From contig NZ_VOJI01000003.1 in NCBI RefSeq assembly GCF_007923445.1, positions 244,152 to 308,151 on the forward strand: a DNA stretch of 64,000 bases. Reading direction: 5' to 3'. A program made the translations under genes and the position numbers. Below, piece after piece: positions 46,071 through 55,242 of the stretch; position 1 is the first letter of the stretch, and every line of letters starts with the position of its first letter. The stretch comes from Puniceibacterium confluentis. Lineage in GTDB: Bacteria > Pseudomonadota > Alphaproteobacteria > Rhodobacterales > Rhodobacteraceae. Below the pieces are notes generated by a model. It had not been told where the DNA came from, ran no database searches, and was given only the letters and a program-made list of their open reading frames with translations.

Positions 46071-46951
46071 ACGATCCAGCCGGCCGCCAGTTGTCTCTGG
46101 TGCGCCACGGACGCGTTTCGCATCAGGATCGCCACCGTTACCGGCCCGACCCCACCGGGAACTGGCGTGATCCAGCCCGCCACCTCCAGCACTGCGGCCG
46201 TGTCCACGTCTCCGACGATGCGGGTCTGGCCCGCCGCGTCGGTGATCTGGTTGATGCCGATGTCGATAACCGCGGCGCCCGGCTTGATCATCTCCGGCCC
46301 GACCAGATGCGCCTTGCCCACCGCCACGACAACCACGTCGGCGCGGCGCGAATGCATCGCCACCGAGCGCGTCATGTGATGGCAGACCGTCACGGTCGCG
46401 CCCTCGGCCATCAGCATCATCGCAGCCGGTTTGCCGACGATCTCGGAATGGCCGATCATCACGATCTCGAGCCCCTTCAGATCGAGCCCGGTCTCCTTGA
46501 TCAGCTCGACCGAGGCGGCAGCAGTACAGGGCGCCAGCGCCACGTCGGAATAGACGATATTGCCGATCGAGGCCGGGTTCATGCCCTCGACATCCTTCAG
46601 GGGATGGATCGCCGATTGCAGCGACCGGACATGGATATGCTGCGGCACCGGCCTTTGCAGTATGATGCCCAGAACATCCGGATCGTCGTTCATCTCGAGG
46701 ATCCGGCGCTTGCACTCGTCCTGCGCGATCTCGCTGTTCCAGGTTTGCTGATCAAAGCGCAAGCCGGCCGCCGCCGCGCCGCGCGCCTGATTGCGGGCAT
46801 AGATCGCAACCTCGGGGGTGTCACCGATGCTGATCGATACCAGCCGCCCGATTCCGTTGTGCCGGTCAACATACGCGCGCACCTCGTCAAGGATCCGGCC
46901 GCGAACTGCCTTGCCGTCAATCAACCGGTGATCTGGCGGCGCATTCCTCAC
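46067..46951 (-). CDS. Divergent FolD paralogue lacking the catalytic lysine
   Basis: A 294-residue protein of the methylene-THF dehydrogenase/cyclohydrolase family. The THF domain has the usual framework ([21 protein letters not shown]) but the catalytic lysine, four residues after the conserved tyrosine Y51, is Q55. The conserved aspartate of KDVDG is E122 (LKDVEGMNP). Q99 of the LQRPVP loop is retained. The NAD(P) domain is complete ([35 protein letters not shown]). In human FolD-type enzyme, changing this lysine to glutamine removes cyclohydrolase but not dehydrogenase activity. It overlaps the normal folD by 4 bp, so both are made together. Confidence 0.85.
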   Translation of the reverse strand: MRNAPPDHRLIDGKAVRGRILDEVRAYVDRHNGIGRLVSISIGDTPEVAIYARNQARGAAAAGLRFDQQTWNSEIAQDECKRRILEMNDDPDVLGIILQRPVPQHIHVRSLQSAIHPLKDVEGMNPASIGNIVYSDVALAPCTAAASVELIKETGLDLKGLEIVMIGHSEIVGKPAAMMLMAEGATVTVCHHMTRSVAMHSRRADVVVVAVGKAHLVGPEMIKPGAAVIDIGINQITDAAGQTRIVGDVDTAAVLEVAGWITPVPGGVGPVTVAILMRNASVAHQRQLAAGWIV

Positions 46952-47838
46952 GCCGCCAGCCCCTCCGGTTCGGGCAGGCCATTGGCGCGGCAGCAGGCGG
47001 TGACGGTGTTGGCGAGCAGGCAGGCGATGGTCATCGGGCCGACGCCGCCAGGAACCGGGGTGATCGCGCCCGCGACGGCAGAGGCCGAGGCGAAGTCGAT
47101 ATCTCCGACCAGCCGGGTCCTGTCGCCGTCCGCCACGCGGTTGATGCCAACGTCGATCACCGTCGCCCCCGGCTTGATCCAGTCTCCGGGCACCATTTCG
47201 GGGCGCCCTACCGCTGCCACCACGATGTCGCCGCTGCGCACCACGCCCGGCAGATCCCTTGTCCTGCTGTGACAGATCGTGACGGTGCAGCTGTCGTTCA
47301 GCAACAGTTGCGCCATCGGTTTGCCGACGATGTTCGACCGCCCGATCACCACCGCGTTCATCCCCGACAGCGATCCGTGATGGGCGCGCAGCATCATCAG
47401 GCAGCCGAGCGGAGTGCAGGGCACCATGGATTTCTGGCCGGTCCCCAGCAGACCCACGTTCGAGATGTGGAACCCGTCGACATCCTTGGCCGGGTCGATG
47501 CTGTTGATCACCAGGTCGGAGTCCAGATGGCCGGGCAGCGGCAGCTGCACCAGGATGCCGTGCACCGTGGGGTCGTTGTTCAGTTTTTCGACGAGCGCCA
47601 GCAGGGCGGATTCCGAAGTGTCGGCGTCAAGGCGATGCTCGAAGGACGCCATTCCGACCTCGACCGTCATCTTGCCCTTCGAACGGACATAGACCTGGGA
47701 CGCCGGATCCTCGCCCACCAGCACCACCGCCAGACCGGGAGTGATCCCGTGGTCGGTTTTCAGGCGGGTCACATGTTCGGCAACCTTGGCGCGGACGGCG
47801 GCGGCAAAGGCCTTTCCGTCGAGGATGGTGGCGGTCAT
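46948..47838 (-). CDS. folD: Bifunctional methylene-THF dehydrogenase/methenyl-THF cyclohydrolase
   Basis: A 296-residue FolD with all key residues in place: Y50 and K54 in [12 protein letters not shown]98 in [11 protein letters not shown] and D121 in [13 protein letters not shown]. The NADP domain has [19 protein letters not shown] and the C-terminal [17 protein letters not shown]. It oxidises methylene-THF, formed from released formaldehyde, to formyl-THF. It lies between fhs and the divergent folD paralogue in the C1 oxidation unit. Confidence 0.93.
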   Translation of the reverse strand: MTATILDGKAFAAAVRAKVAEHVTRLKTDHGITPGLAVVLVGEDPASQVYVRSKGKMTVEVGMASFEHRLDADTSESALLALVEKLNNDPTVHGILVQLPLPGHLDSDLVINSIDPAKDVDGFHISNVGLLGTGQKSMVPCTPLGCLMMLRAHHGSLSGMNAVVIGRSNIVGKPMAQLLLNDSCTVTICHSRTRDLPGVVRSGDIVVAAVGRPEMVPGDWIKPGATVIDVGINRVADGDRTRLVGDIDFASASAVAGAITPVPGGVGPMTIACLLANTVTACCRANGLPEPEGLAA

Positions 47839-47941
47839 CGGCGTCTCCGGAGTGTTCTGAACTTACAGTTTCTTGGCAAAAGGGTTCGTTTTGAGCTGCG
47901 GTCCATCAGGGTTGCAACAGACGGTGCCCTGCCCCGGCCGG

Positions 47942-47986
47942 GGGCGACTCCGCAGGTTTGCCGATGGCAAACCCGCTCGGTCGCCC
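47942..47986. other. Large stem-loop between fhs and folD
   Basis: Outer arms GGGCGAC/GTCGCCC (7 bp) and inner arms GGTTTGCC/GGCAAACC (8 bp, 3-base loop) are separated by a small internal loop, giving a 45-base stem-loop. A second palindrome, GCCCCGGCCGGGGGC, touches it at 47931-47945. The structure is in the 161-base gap inside an otherwise tight operon. It could end the fdh-fhs message, protect it from decay, or lie in a leader of folD. Confidence 0.5.
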
Positions 47987-47999
47987 TGGAGCCATTCTT

Positions 48000-49676
48000 T
48001 CAGAACAGCCCTTCAATTTGCCCCGAGTCGTTCAGCCGGATCGACTCGGCCGAGGGGGCGCGCGGCAGGCCGGGCATGGTCATGATCTCGCCGCAGATCA
48101 CCACCACGAACCCGGCACCCGCCGAAAGCCGCACCTCGCGCACCGGGACCGAGTGGCCGGTGGGCGCGCCACGACGGTTCGGGTCGGTAGTGAAGGAATA
48201 CTGGGTCTTGGCCATGCAGATCGGCAGGTGACCATAGCCCTGCGCCTCCCAGGCGTGCAGCTGGTCGCGCACCGACTTGTCGGCCAGAACCTCGTCGGCG
48301 TGATAAATCCGCTTGGCGATGGTCTGGATCTTTTCAAACAGGCCCATCTCGTCGGGGTAGAGCGGGGCGAAGTTCGATACGCCGGATTCGGCCAGTTGCA
48401 CGACCTTTTTCGCCAGTTCCTCGGTCCCCTCCGACCCCTTGGCCCAATGCTTGCACAGGATCGCCTCGGACCCCTGGCCGCTGACATACTCCTTGACCGC
48501 CTCGACTTCGGCGTCGGTGTCGGACACGAAGTGGTTGATCGCGACCACCACCGGCACCCCGAAGCCCTTGAGGTTGGACAGGTGGCGGCCCAGGTTGGCA
48601 CAGCCTTTCTTCACCGCCTCGACGTTCTCGGCACCCAGGTCGGCCTTGGCCACGCCGCCGTTCATCTTCATCGCGCGCACCGTGGCGACCAGCACCACCG
48701 CGTCGGGGGCCAGACCCGCCTTGCGGCACTTGATGTTCATGAACTTTTCCGCGCCAAGGTCGGCGCCGAACCCGGCCTCGGTCACAACATAGTCGGCGAT
48801 CTTCAACGCCGTCGTCGTCGCCGTGACCGAGTTGCAGCCGTGGGCGATGTTGGCAAACGGGCCGCCATGCACGAAGGCGGGGTTGTTTTCCAGGGTCTGC
48901 ACCAGGTTCGGCTGCATCGCATCCTTCAACAACACGGTCATCGCGCCGTCGGCCTTGATGTCGCGGCAGAACACCGGCGTCTTGTCGCGCCGATAGGCCA
49001 CGATCATGTCGCCAAGCCGTTTCTGCAGGTCCTCGAGGTTGCGGGCCAGACAGAGGATCGCCATCACCTCGGACGCGACGGTGATGTCGAACCCGGTTTC
49101 GCGCGGGAAGCCGTTGGCGACCCCGCCGAGCGACGCCGTGATCTGGCGCAGAGCCCGGTCGTTCATGTCGAGAACCCGCCGCCAGACCACGCGGCGAATG
49201 TCGATTTCCAGCTCGTTGCCCCAATAGATGTGGTTGTCGATCATCGCCGACAGCAGGTTGTGGGCACTGGTGATCGCGTGGAAATCGCCGGTGAAGTGCA
49301 GGTTCATCTCTTCCATCGGCACGACCTGGGCCATGCCGCCGCCCGCCGCCCCGCCCTTCATCCCGAAATTCGGGCCGAGGCTGGCCTCGCGGATGCACAC
49401 CGCTGCCTTCTTGCCGATGCGGTTCAGTCCGTCTCCGAGGCCCACGGTCGTGGTCGTCTTGCCTTCGCCCGCCGGGGTCGGGTTGATCGCGGTCACCAGC
49501 ACCAGCTTGCCGTTCGGGCGGTCCTGCACGGAATCGATGAAGCGCTGGCTGACCTTGGCCTTGTCGTGGCCATAGGGCAGCAGGTCGTCGCTGCCGATCC
49601 CGAGCTTGGCACCAATCTCCTGGATCGGCCGCTTCTTCGCTTCACGGGCGATTTCGATGTCGGTCTTGATGGCCAT
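48000..49676 (-). CDS. fhs: Formate-tetrahydrofolate ligase
   Basis: A 558-residue enzyme, the normal length. The ATP-binding loop is [20 protein letters not shown], and the family blocks [21 protein letters not shown] and [15 protein letters not shown] are intact. The start [18 protein letters not shown] has GGAGAGAAAG upstream. In this cluster it would run in the formate-releasing direction, from formyl-THF to formate and ATP, as proposed for methylamine-using roseobacters, and hand formate to the dehydrogenase encoded just upstream. Confidence 0.94.
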   Translation of the reverse strand: MAIKTDIEIAREAKKRPIQEIGAKLGIGSDDLLPYGHDKAKVSQRFIDSVQDRPNGKLVLVTAINPTPAGEGKTTTTVGLGDGLNRIGKKAAVCIREASLGPNFGMKGGAAGGGMAQVVPMEEMNLHFTGDFHAITSAHNLLSAMIDNHIYWGNELEIDIRRVVWRRVLDMNDRALRQITASLGGVANGFPRETGFDITVASEVMAILCLARNLEDLQKRLGDMIVAYRRDKTPVFCRDIKADGAMTVLLKDAMQPNLVQTLENNPAFVHGGPFANIAHGCNSVTATTTALKIADYVVTEAGFGADLGAEKFMNIKCRKAGLAPDAVVLVATVRAMKMNGGVAKADLGAENVEAVKKGCANLGRHLSNLKGFGVPVVVAINHFVSDTDAEVEAVKEYVSGQGSEAILCKHWAKGSEGTEELAKKVVQLAESGVSNFAPLYPDEMGLFEKIQTIAKRIYHADEVLADKSVRDQLHAWEAQGYGHLPICMAKTQYSFTTDPNRRGAPTGHSVPVREVRLSAGAGFVVVICGEIMTMPGLPRAPSAESIRLNDSGQIEGLF

Positions 49677-49724
49677 GTCTTTCTCTCCGTTGGTCCCCGC
49701 TCTGCGGCGGGATGTGATCATTGA

Positions 49725-52514
49725 TTATTCGGCGGCGTGCGGTTTCGCCGGTTCGACCCGGACGGCGGCGAACTTGAACTCGGGGATCTTGCCATAGGGA
49801 TCGACCGCCGGGTTGGTCAGGACGTTGGCGGCGGCCTCGACATAGGCGAAGGGCACGAACACCATGTCCGGGCTGATCGCGCGGTCGGCACGGGCCATGA
49901 TCTCGATCGAGCCGCGCCGGGTGGTCAGCCGGAGCATGTCACCCGGTTCGACCCCGAGCTGGCGCAGGGTGGCGGGATGCAGCGAGCAGTTGGCTTCCGG
50001 CTCGAGCCGGTCCAGGACACTGGCGCGGCGCGTCATCGACCCTGTGTGCCAATGTTCCAGCTGCCGCCCGGTGGTCAGGATCATCGGGTATTCCGCATCC
50101 GGCACCTCGTCCGGCGCGATGATGCTGGCCGGGGTGAATTTCGCCCGGCCCTCGGGGCGCGGGAAGCCGTCACCAAAGACCACCGCCTGGCCCGGATCGG
50201 TGGGCGACAGCGACGGATAGGTCACCGCCTCGGTCTCGAGCCGCTCCCAGGTGATGTTGGCCAGCGACTTCATGTTCAGCGCCATCTCGGCGAAGACCTC
50301 GCGCGGGTGGGTATAGGTCCAGTTCAGCCCCAGCCGGATCGCCAGATCGACGGTCACCGCCCAGTCCTCACGCGCTAGGCCCGGGGGGCTGACCGCCGGG
50401 CGCACCATCTGCACCTGCCGGTTGGTGTTCGACACAGTGCCCGATTTCTCGTAGAGCGCCGAGGCAGGAAGGATCACATCGGCATAGTTCGCCGTTTCGG
50501 TCAGGAAGATGTCCTGCACCACGAGGTGTTCGAGCTTGGCAAAGGCATCGCGGGCGTGGTCGACATCGGGGTCCGACATCGCCGGGTTCTCGCCCTGGAT
50601 GTACATCGCGCGTGTATTGCCGGCATGGATGTCATCGACGATCTCGGTGACGGTCAGGCCCTTCTCGTTGGAGAAATCTTCCGATCCCCAGACGCTGGTG
50701 AAAGCCTTGCGGACGCTGTCATCGGTGACCGACTGGTAATCCGGCAGGAACATCGGAATCAGCCCGGCATCGGACGCGCCCTGCACGTTGTTCTGGCCGC
50801 GCAACGGGTGCAGGCCAGTGCCGGGGCGGCCCACCTGGCCGGTCATCAGGGCCAGAGAGATCAGGCAGCGCGAGTTGTCGGTGCCGTGGATGTGCTGGCT
50901 GACGCCCATGCCCCAGAAGATCATCGCCGCTTTCGCACCCGCGAAGGTCCGGGCCACGTCGCGCAAGACGTCTGCTTCGATACCGCAGATCTTGGCCATC
51001 TTCTCTGGCGGGAACTGCTTGAGGTGTTCCTTCTCGGCCTCCCAGTTCTCGGTGAAGGCTTCGATGTACTGGCGGTCGTAAAGCCCCTCTTCGACGATCA
51101 CATGCATGATCGCGTTCAGCATCGACACGTCGGCACCGGGGCGGAACTGCAACCGGTGCGAGGCATGCCGCTTGAGGCCGACGCCGCGCGGATCCATCAC
51201 GATCAGCTTGCCGCCGCGTTTGGCGAACTGCTTGAAATAGGTCGCGGCAACCGGGTGGTTCTCGATCGGGTTTGCGCCGATGACGATGGCGACGTCGGCG
51301 TTCTCGATCTCGTTGAAGGTCGCCGTCACTGCGCCGGATCCGACATTTTCGATCAGCGCCGCCACCGACGAGGCATGGCACAGCCGCGTGCAGTGATCGA
51401 CGTTGTTGTGGCCAAAGCCCTGACGGATCAGCTTCTGGAACAGGTAGGCTTCTTCGTTGGTGCATTTGGCCGAGCCAAAGCCAGCGACCGCCTTGCCGCC
51501 ATGCGCCTGCGCCAGCCTTGCGAAGCCACCGGCAGCAGCGTCCAGCGCCTCGTCCCAGGTTGCCTCGCGGAAGTGTGTCATCAGGTTGCCGGGATCGACG
51601 TTCAGCCCCTTGGGCGGCGCATCCGCGCGCCGGATCAAAGGCTTGGTCAGCCGGTGCGGGTGGTGGATGTAGTCAAAGCCAAAGCGGCCCTTGACGCAGA
51701 GACGGCCTTCGTTTGCCGGGCCGTTGATGCCCTCGACATATTTGACCTTGCCGTCCTTGACCTTGAGCGAGACCTGACAGCCGACGCCGCAGAATGGGCA
51801 GACACTGTTGGTTTCGCTGTCGTAATCTTCGCTGTCGCCTATTTGCTGCTCATCAACGACGGTCGCGGGCATCAGCGCCCCGGTCGGACACGCCTGCACA
51901 CATTCGCCACAGGCGACGCAGGTGCTGTCACCCATCGGATCGGCCAGATCGAATGTCGGATAGGCATCGTGCCCCCGCCCCGCCATCCCGATCACGTCGT
52001 TGACCTGAACCTCGCGGCAGGCACGCACACACAGCCCGCACTGGATGCAGGCATCCAGGTTGACCGACATCGCCACGTGGCTGTCGTCGAGCAGCGGGAT
52101 GCGGCCCTCTTCAAGCTTCGGGAACCGGCTTTCGGTGACGCCCTGCGCCCCGGCCATGTCCCAGAGGTGAGACGACTTGTCATGCGCCACCTCCTGTGCG
52201 GGCTGGTCGGTGACCAGCATCTCCATCACCATCTTGCGTGCATTGGTGGCGCGGGCATTGTTAGTGGTGACTTTCATGCCCTCGGCAGGCTCACGAATAC
52301 AGGACGCCGCCAGCACCCGCTCGCCCTCGATCTCGACCATGCAGGCGCGGCAATTGCCATCGGGGCGATAACCCGGCGCAGGCTTGTGGCAGAGGTGCGG
52401 GATGACGAGGCCGCGACCGTTGGCGACCTCCCAGATGGTCATGCCGGGCTGGGCCTGAACCTCTTGCCCGTCCAGCGTGAAGGTGACCGTATTCACTTGC
52501 GATCCGTCCGGCAT
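49725..52514 (-). CDS. fdhA: NAD-dependent formate dehydrogenase, molybdenum alpha subunit
   Basis: A 929-residue molybdopterin enzyme. It begins with a NuoG-like [2Fe-2S] ferredoxin (C42, C55, C58, C72), then His-Cys and two [4Fe-4S] motifs (DACIQCGLCVRAC, CVACGECVQACP), then the CPFCGVGC cluster of formate dehydrogenases. The metal ligand aligned with selenocysteine of E. coli FdhF is C379 (HCTRLCHASS), so it is a cysteine enzyme. The molybdopterin domains follow (MGVSQHIHGTDNSR, LTTGRQLEHWHTGSMTRR). It resembles FdsA/Fdh1A. One base separates it from the beta subunit gene. It oxidises formate to CO2 and makes NADH with its partner. Confidence 0.92.
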   Translation of the reverse strand: MPDGSQVNTVTFTLDGQEVQAQPGMTIWEVANGRGLVIPHLCHKPAPGYRPDGNCRACMVEIEGERVLAASCIREPAEGMKVTTNNARATNARKMVMEMLVTDQPAQEVAHDKSSHLWDMAGAQGVTESRFPKLEEGRIPLLDDSHVAMSVNLDACIQCGLCVRACREVQVNDVIGMAGRGHDAYPTFDLADPMGDSTCVACGECVQACPTGALMPATVVDEQQIGDSEDYDSETNSVCPFCGVGCQVSLKVKDGKVKYVEGINGPANEGRLCVKGRFGFDYIHHPHRLTKPLIRRADAPPKGLNVDPGNLMTHFREATWDEALDAAAGGFARLAQAHGGKAVAGFGSAKCTNEEAYLFQKLIRQGFGHNNVDHCTRLCHASSVAALIENVGSGAVTATFNEIENADVAIVIGANPIENHPVAATYFKQFAKRGGKLIVMDPRGVGLKRHASHRLQFRPGADVSMLNAIMHVIVEEGLYDRQYIEAFTENWEAEKEHLKQFPPEKMAKICGIEADVLRDVARTFAGAKAAMIFWGMGVSQHIHGTDNSRCLISLALMTGQVGRPGTGLHPLRGQNNVQGASDAGLIPMFLPDYQSVTDDSVRKAFTSVWGSEDFSNEKGLTVTEIVDDIHAGNTRAMYIQGENPAMSDPDVDHARDAFAKLEHLVVQDIFLTETANYADVILPASALYEKSGTVSNTNRQVQMVRPAVSPPGLAREDWAVTVDLAIRLGLNWTYTHPREVFAEMALNMKSLANITWERLETEAVTYPSLSPTDPGQAVVFGDGFPRPEGRAKFTPASIIAPDEVPDAEYPMILTTGRQLEHWHTGSMTRRASVLDRLEPEANCSLHPATLRQLGVEPGDMLRLTTRRGSIEIMARADRAISPDMVFVPFAYVEAAANVLTNPAVDPYGKIPEFKFAAVRVEPAKPHAAE

Positions 52515-52515
52515 C

Positions 52516-54273
52516 TCAGCTCTCCCCGCCTTCTAGTCCCTGTTGGGTCCCGTAGCCGTCCGTGGCCGTTGCGCCCGGTGCGGAACATCCGACTTCGTCG
52601 CCAAAATGCTTCATCGTCAGGCGGATCGGATTCGGCGCGGCCTGCCCCAACCCGCAGATGCTGGCGTCGCCCATCGCGGTGCAAAGCTCTTCCAGCAGCG
52701 GCGCGTCCCAGCGGTCGGCCTGCATCAGCTTGACCGCCTTTTCGCAGCCGACCCGGCAGGGGGTGCACTGCCCACAGCTTTCATCCTCGAAAAACCGCAG
52801 CATGTTGAGGGCGGCGTCACGCGCCTTGTCGTGATCCGACAGCACAACGACGGCGGCAGACCCGATGAAGGAGCCATGCGGTTGCAGCGTGTCGAAATCC
52901 AGCGGCACGTCATCCATCGACGCCGGCAAGAGCCCAGAGGACGGACCTCCCGGCTGGTAGGCCTTGAAGCTGTGGCCCTCGGCCATGCCGCCGCAGGCGT
53001 CGATGATATCGGTGATGGTGGACCCGGCGGGCAGCAGGTAGACGCCCGGCTTGGCCACACGCCCCGAGACCGAGTAGCTGCGCAACCCCTTGCGGCCATT
53101 CTTCTCGGTCGTGTTCAGGCACTCAGGCCCTTCGCGACAGACCCGCGCGACCCAGAGCAGGGTTTCAACATTGTGCACCAGCGTCGGGCGGTTAAAGATC
53201 CCCACCTGCGCCACATAAGGCGGGCGGTGCCGCGGCATTCCGCGCTTGCCCTCAATCGACTCGATCATCGCGCTTTCTTCGCCGCAGATATAAGCGCCCG
53301 CGCCACGGCGCAGATCAATGTACCCCGGCGCCACCAGTCCGGCCTGTTCCAGCGCCGCAATCTCAAGGCGGAGGATTTCCAGCACCGCCGGGTATTCGTC
53401 GCGCATGTAGATGAAACAGGTGTCGGCCTCGACCGCCCAGGCTGCGATCAGCATGCCTTCGAGGAACAGATGCGGCGTGCGCTCGAGATAGTATCGGTCC
53501 TTGAATGTCCCCGGCTCGCCCTCGTCGCCATTGACGGCAAGGTACCGCTGGCCGGTAGCGCCGCGCACAAAGCCCCATTTGGTGCCAGACGGGAACCCGG
53601 CGCCGCCAAGCCCGCGCAGACCGCTTTCCTTGATCCTGGCCTGTACTTCTTGCCAGTCGCCGTTGTCGCGCAGATCGCCCAGCGTCTCGTATCCGCCCTC
53701 GGCACGGTAGCCACCGAGCCCCTCGTAGTCGGGCAGATGCGCATGCGTGTCACCCGCCTCGATCGCCGCCTTTACCTTTTCCGGCGTGGCGTGATCGATG
53801 TGGTTGTGGCCCAGTTCCAGCACCGGCGCAGTATCGCAGCGCCCCATGCAAGGCGCGCGCAGAACGCGGACGTCCGCGGCGGACAACCCGTCCTCAAGCG
53901 CCTTTTGCAACTGTTGCGCACCTGCCATTTCGCACGACAGGGAATCGCAGACCCGGATGGTCAAGGCAGGGGGCGCACTCTCGCCCTCACGCACCACGTC
54001 AAAATGCGCGTAGAAACTTGCGACCTCATAGGCCTCGGCCTGCGAGATACGCAGTTCTTCCGCCAATGCCCGCAAATGCACCGCGCTCAGATGGCCGTAA
54101 TGGTCCTGGATCAGATGCAGAAATTCGATCAGCAGATCGCGGCGTCGCGGGCGCGCACCCAGCAGCGCCTGCACCTCGGCCAGCGCCGTATCGTCGAACT
54201 GGCGCCCCTTTGGCGTCCGCCTGCCACGGCCCTTGCCCGATTTCCAGACACCTTTTCGGTCATCCAACGCCAT
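52516..54273 (-). CDS. fdhB: NAD-dependent formate dehydrogenase, fused NuoE-NuoF-type beta subunit
   Basis: A 585-residue protein combining two complex I-like parts. Residues about 35-160 are NuoE-like with a [2Fe-2S] site (IRVCDSLSCEMAG and LRAPCMGRCDTAP). Residues about 190-570 are NuoF-like with the FMN/NADH site (GLRGLGGAGFPSGTKW, GAGAYICGEESAMIESIEG) and a [4Fe-4S] motif ESCGQCTPCRVGC. In Rhodobacter FdsG and FdsB are separate; the fusion is as in Methylobacterium Fdh1B. The start at 54273 has GGTGGAG upstream; the frame runs back to 54300. It is the first gene of the C1 oxidation unit. No fdhD or fdsC gene for cofactor insertion is nearby. Confidence 0.92.
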   Translation of the reverse strand: MALDDRKGVWKSGKGRGRRTPKGRQFDDTALAEVQALLGARPRRRDLLIEFLHLIQDHYGHLSAVHLRALAEELRISQAEAYEVASFYAHFDVVREGESAPPALTIRVCDSLSCEMAGAQQLQKALEDGLSAADVRVLRAPCMGRCDTAPVLELGHNHIDHATPEKVKAAIEAGDTHAHLPDYEGLGGYRAEGGYETLGDLRDNGDWQEVQARIKESGLRGLGGAGFPSGTKWGFVRGATGQRYLAVNGDEGEPGTFKDRYYLERTPHLFLEGMLIAAWAVEADTCFIYMRDEYPAVLEILRLEIAALEQAGLVAPGYIDLRRGAGAYICGEESAMIESIEGKRGMPRHRPPYVAQVGIFNRPTLVHNVETLLWVARVCREGPECLNTTEKNGRKGLRSYSVSGRVAKPGVYLLPAGSTITDIIDACGGMAEGHSFKAYQPGGPSSGLLPASMDDVPLDFDTLQPHGSFIGSAAVVVLSDHDKARDAALNMLRFFEDESCGQCTPCRVGCEKAVKLMQADRWDAPLLEELCTAMGDASICGLGQAAPNPIRLTMKHFGDEVGCSAPGATATDGYGTQQGLEGGES

Positions 54274-54294
54274 GGCGGTCTCCACCCTATAATT

Positions 54295-54309
54295 ATTCAT
54301 GGTATGAAT
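54295..54309. promoter_or_regulatory. Palindrome upstream of the formate dehydrogenase unit
   Basis: ATTCAT-GGT-ATGAAT is a perfect 6-bp inverted repeat with a 3-base centre. It lies 22 bases before the fdhB start and sits in an AT-rich patch, with weaker extension of the symmetry on both sides. It fits an operator for the promoter of this unit. Confidence 0.42.
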
Positions 54310-54680
54310 GTTATTTTCCCATTGGTCAACACTTCCCAGCCTCTAATGTGGCGGGTCGTTTGTGACGCGCGCACGCCGGACGTCGAAACTTCCATCCATG
54401 CTATGAGTAGGAAATCATTGGTTTTCAGAACATTGCGCTGCAGAGGACAGGAAACCCCTGGACTGCCAAACTATCGGGTTGGCATCAAAAACCTGAGGCT
54501 GATCGAAACTTGTCTTCGTTCAGTGCGCAACCAACGCTCGCACCGCACAGCGAAATCGCCGACGTCGTCGAGGAATATGGAGCGCGCCGGGCTAGAGCGC
54601 AGCCCGAGCCCCACCACGGCACGGCTCTTTATGACTTGCTGGACCGAGCAATGCCGGATTGGGAGCACCGGAAGCACCGC
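54310..54680. other. Non-coding or decayed stretch left of the first IS481 remnant
   Basis: No convincing gene. A plus-strand frame at 54510-54734 (starts MSSFSAQPTLAPHSEIADV) has protein-like composition and could be a remnant of something larger, but I recognise no family. The region holds the upstream control region of the formate dehydrogenase unit and the outer edge of the IS481 remnant. Confidence 0.35.
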
Positions 54681-55030
54681 TTAGATGTTCACTCCCGGCC
54701 TCTGGTGGATCGGGTCGAGGATGAAACGTTCTGACTCTGCAGTCCGGATTTTGCAGATGTACCCGCAGGGGATGAGGCCGCCGAGGGTTTTGAGCCTGCG
54801 GGCGAAGTTGCAGGCTGCCATGAAGTTGGCGAGATGCGTGCGCAGCTGATCGTTGCTGTCGTACTGGTAGCGCTTTGGTCTGGAATGGAGGGTGCTCCGG
54901 TTCCGGGGCTGCTCGGCGAACTGGATGCTGTTATCTGTGAGAGTGGTGTGGAGTTCGTAAGGCACGGCTTCGAGCATGTGCTGCAGGTACTCCCAGGCCG
55001 TGCGCCGGTCGGCCTTTTCAACGAGTTGGG
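54681..55030 (-). pseudogene. Decayed IS481-family transposase, C-terminal part
   Basis: The minus-strand translation (VTQLVEKADRRTAWEYLQ, HTTLTDNSIQFAEQPRNRST, then DQLRTHLANFMAACNFARRL, YICKIRTAESERFILDPIHQ) is clearly related to the transposase at 58594-59632. The N-terminal two fifths are missing. An internal deletion after EQPRNRST removes the stretch containing the last catalytic residue region (GQVERMNRTI). It ends in PGVNI as the other copy ends in PGLNT. The element cannot be active. Confidence 0.82.
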
Positions 55031-55242
55031 TCACGGCATCAAGCCGTGGGATCAAACACATAAGTGCCGCGCGGCGGGACTTACCGCTCTTCCCCGGCGA
55101 AGACTATCGCCGATGGTCGCGGAAGCAACTTCCCACTGACCGTCTTCTGAAAGCCAATGTAATCTCCGGACATCAGGGATCTGTTCGATTCGACACTTCC
55201 CGAATCCCCGCCATCGGCGGATCACCGGAGCGTCAACAGATC

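Noticed and set aside
47839-47999. A ZTP (pfl) riboswitch before folD
   Set aside because: The gap has strong hairpins, but I could not find the conserved pfl motif core. A covariance-model search would be decisive.
50526-54684. Plus-strand frames of more than 700 codons opposite fdhA and fdhB
   Set aside because: Both are shadows of the formate dehydrogenase genes. No membrane, signal or motif pattern is present.
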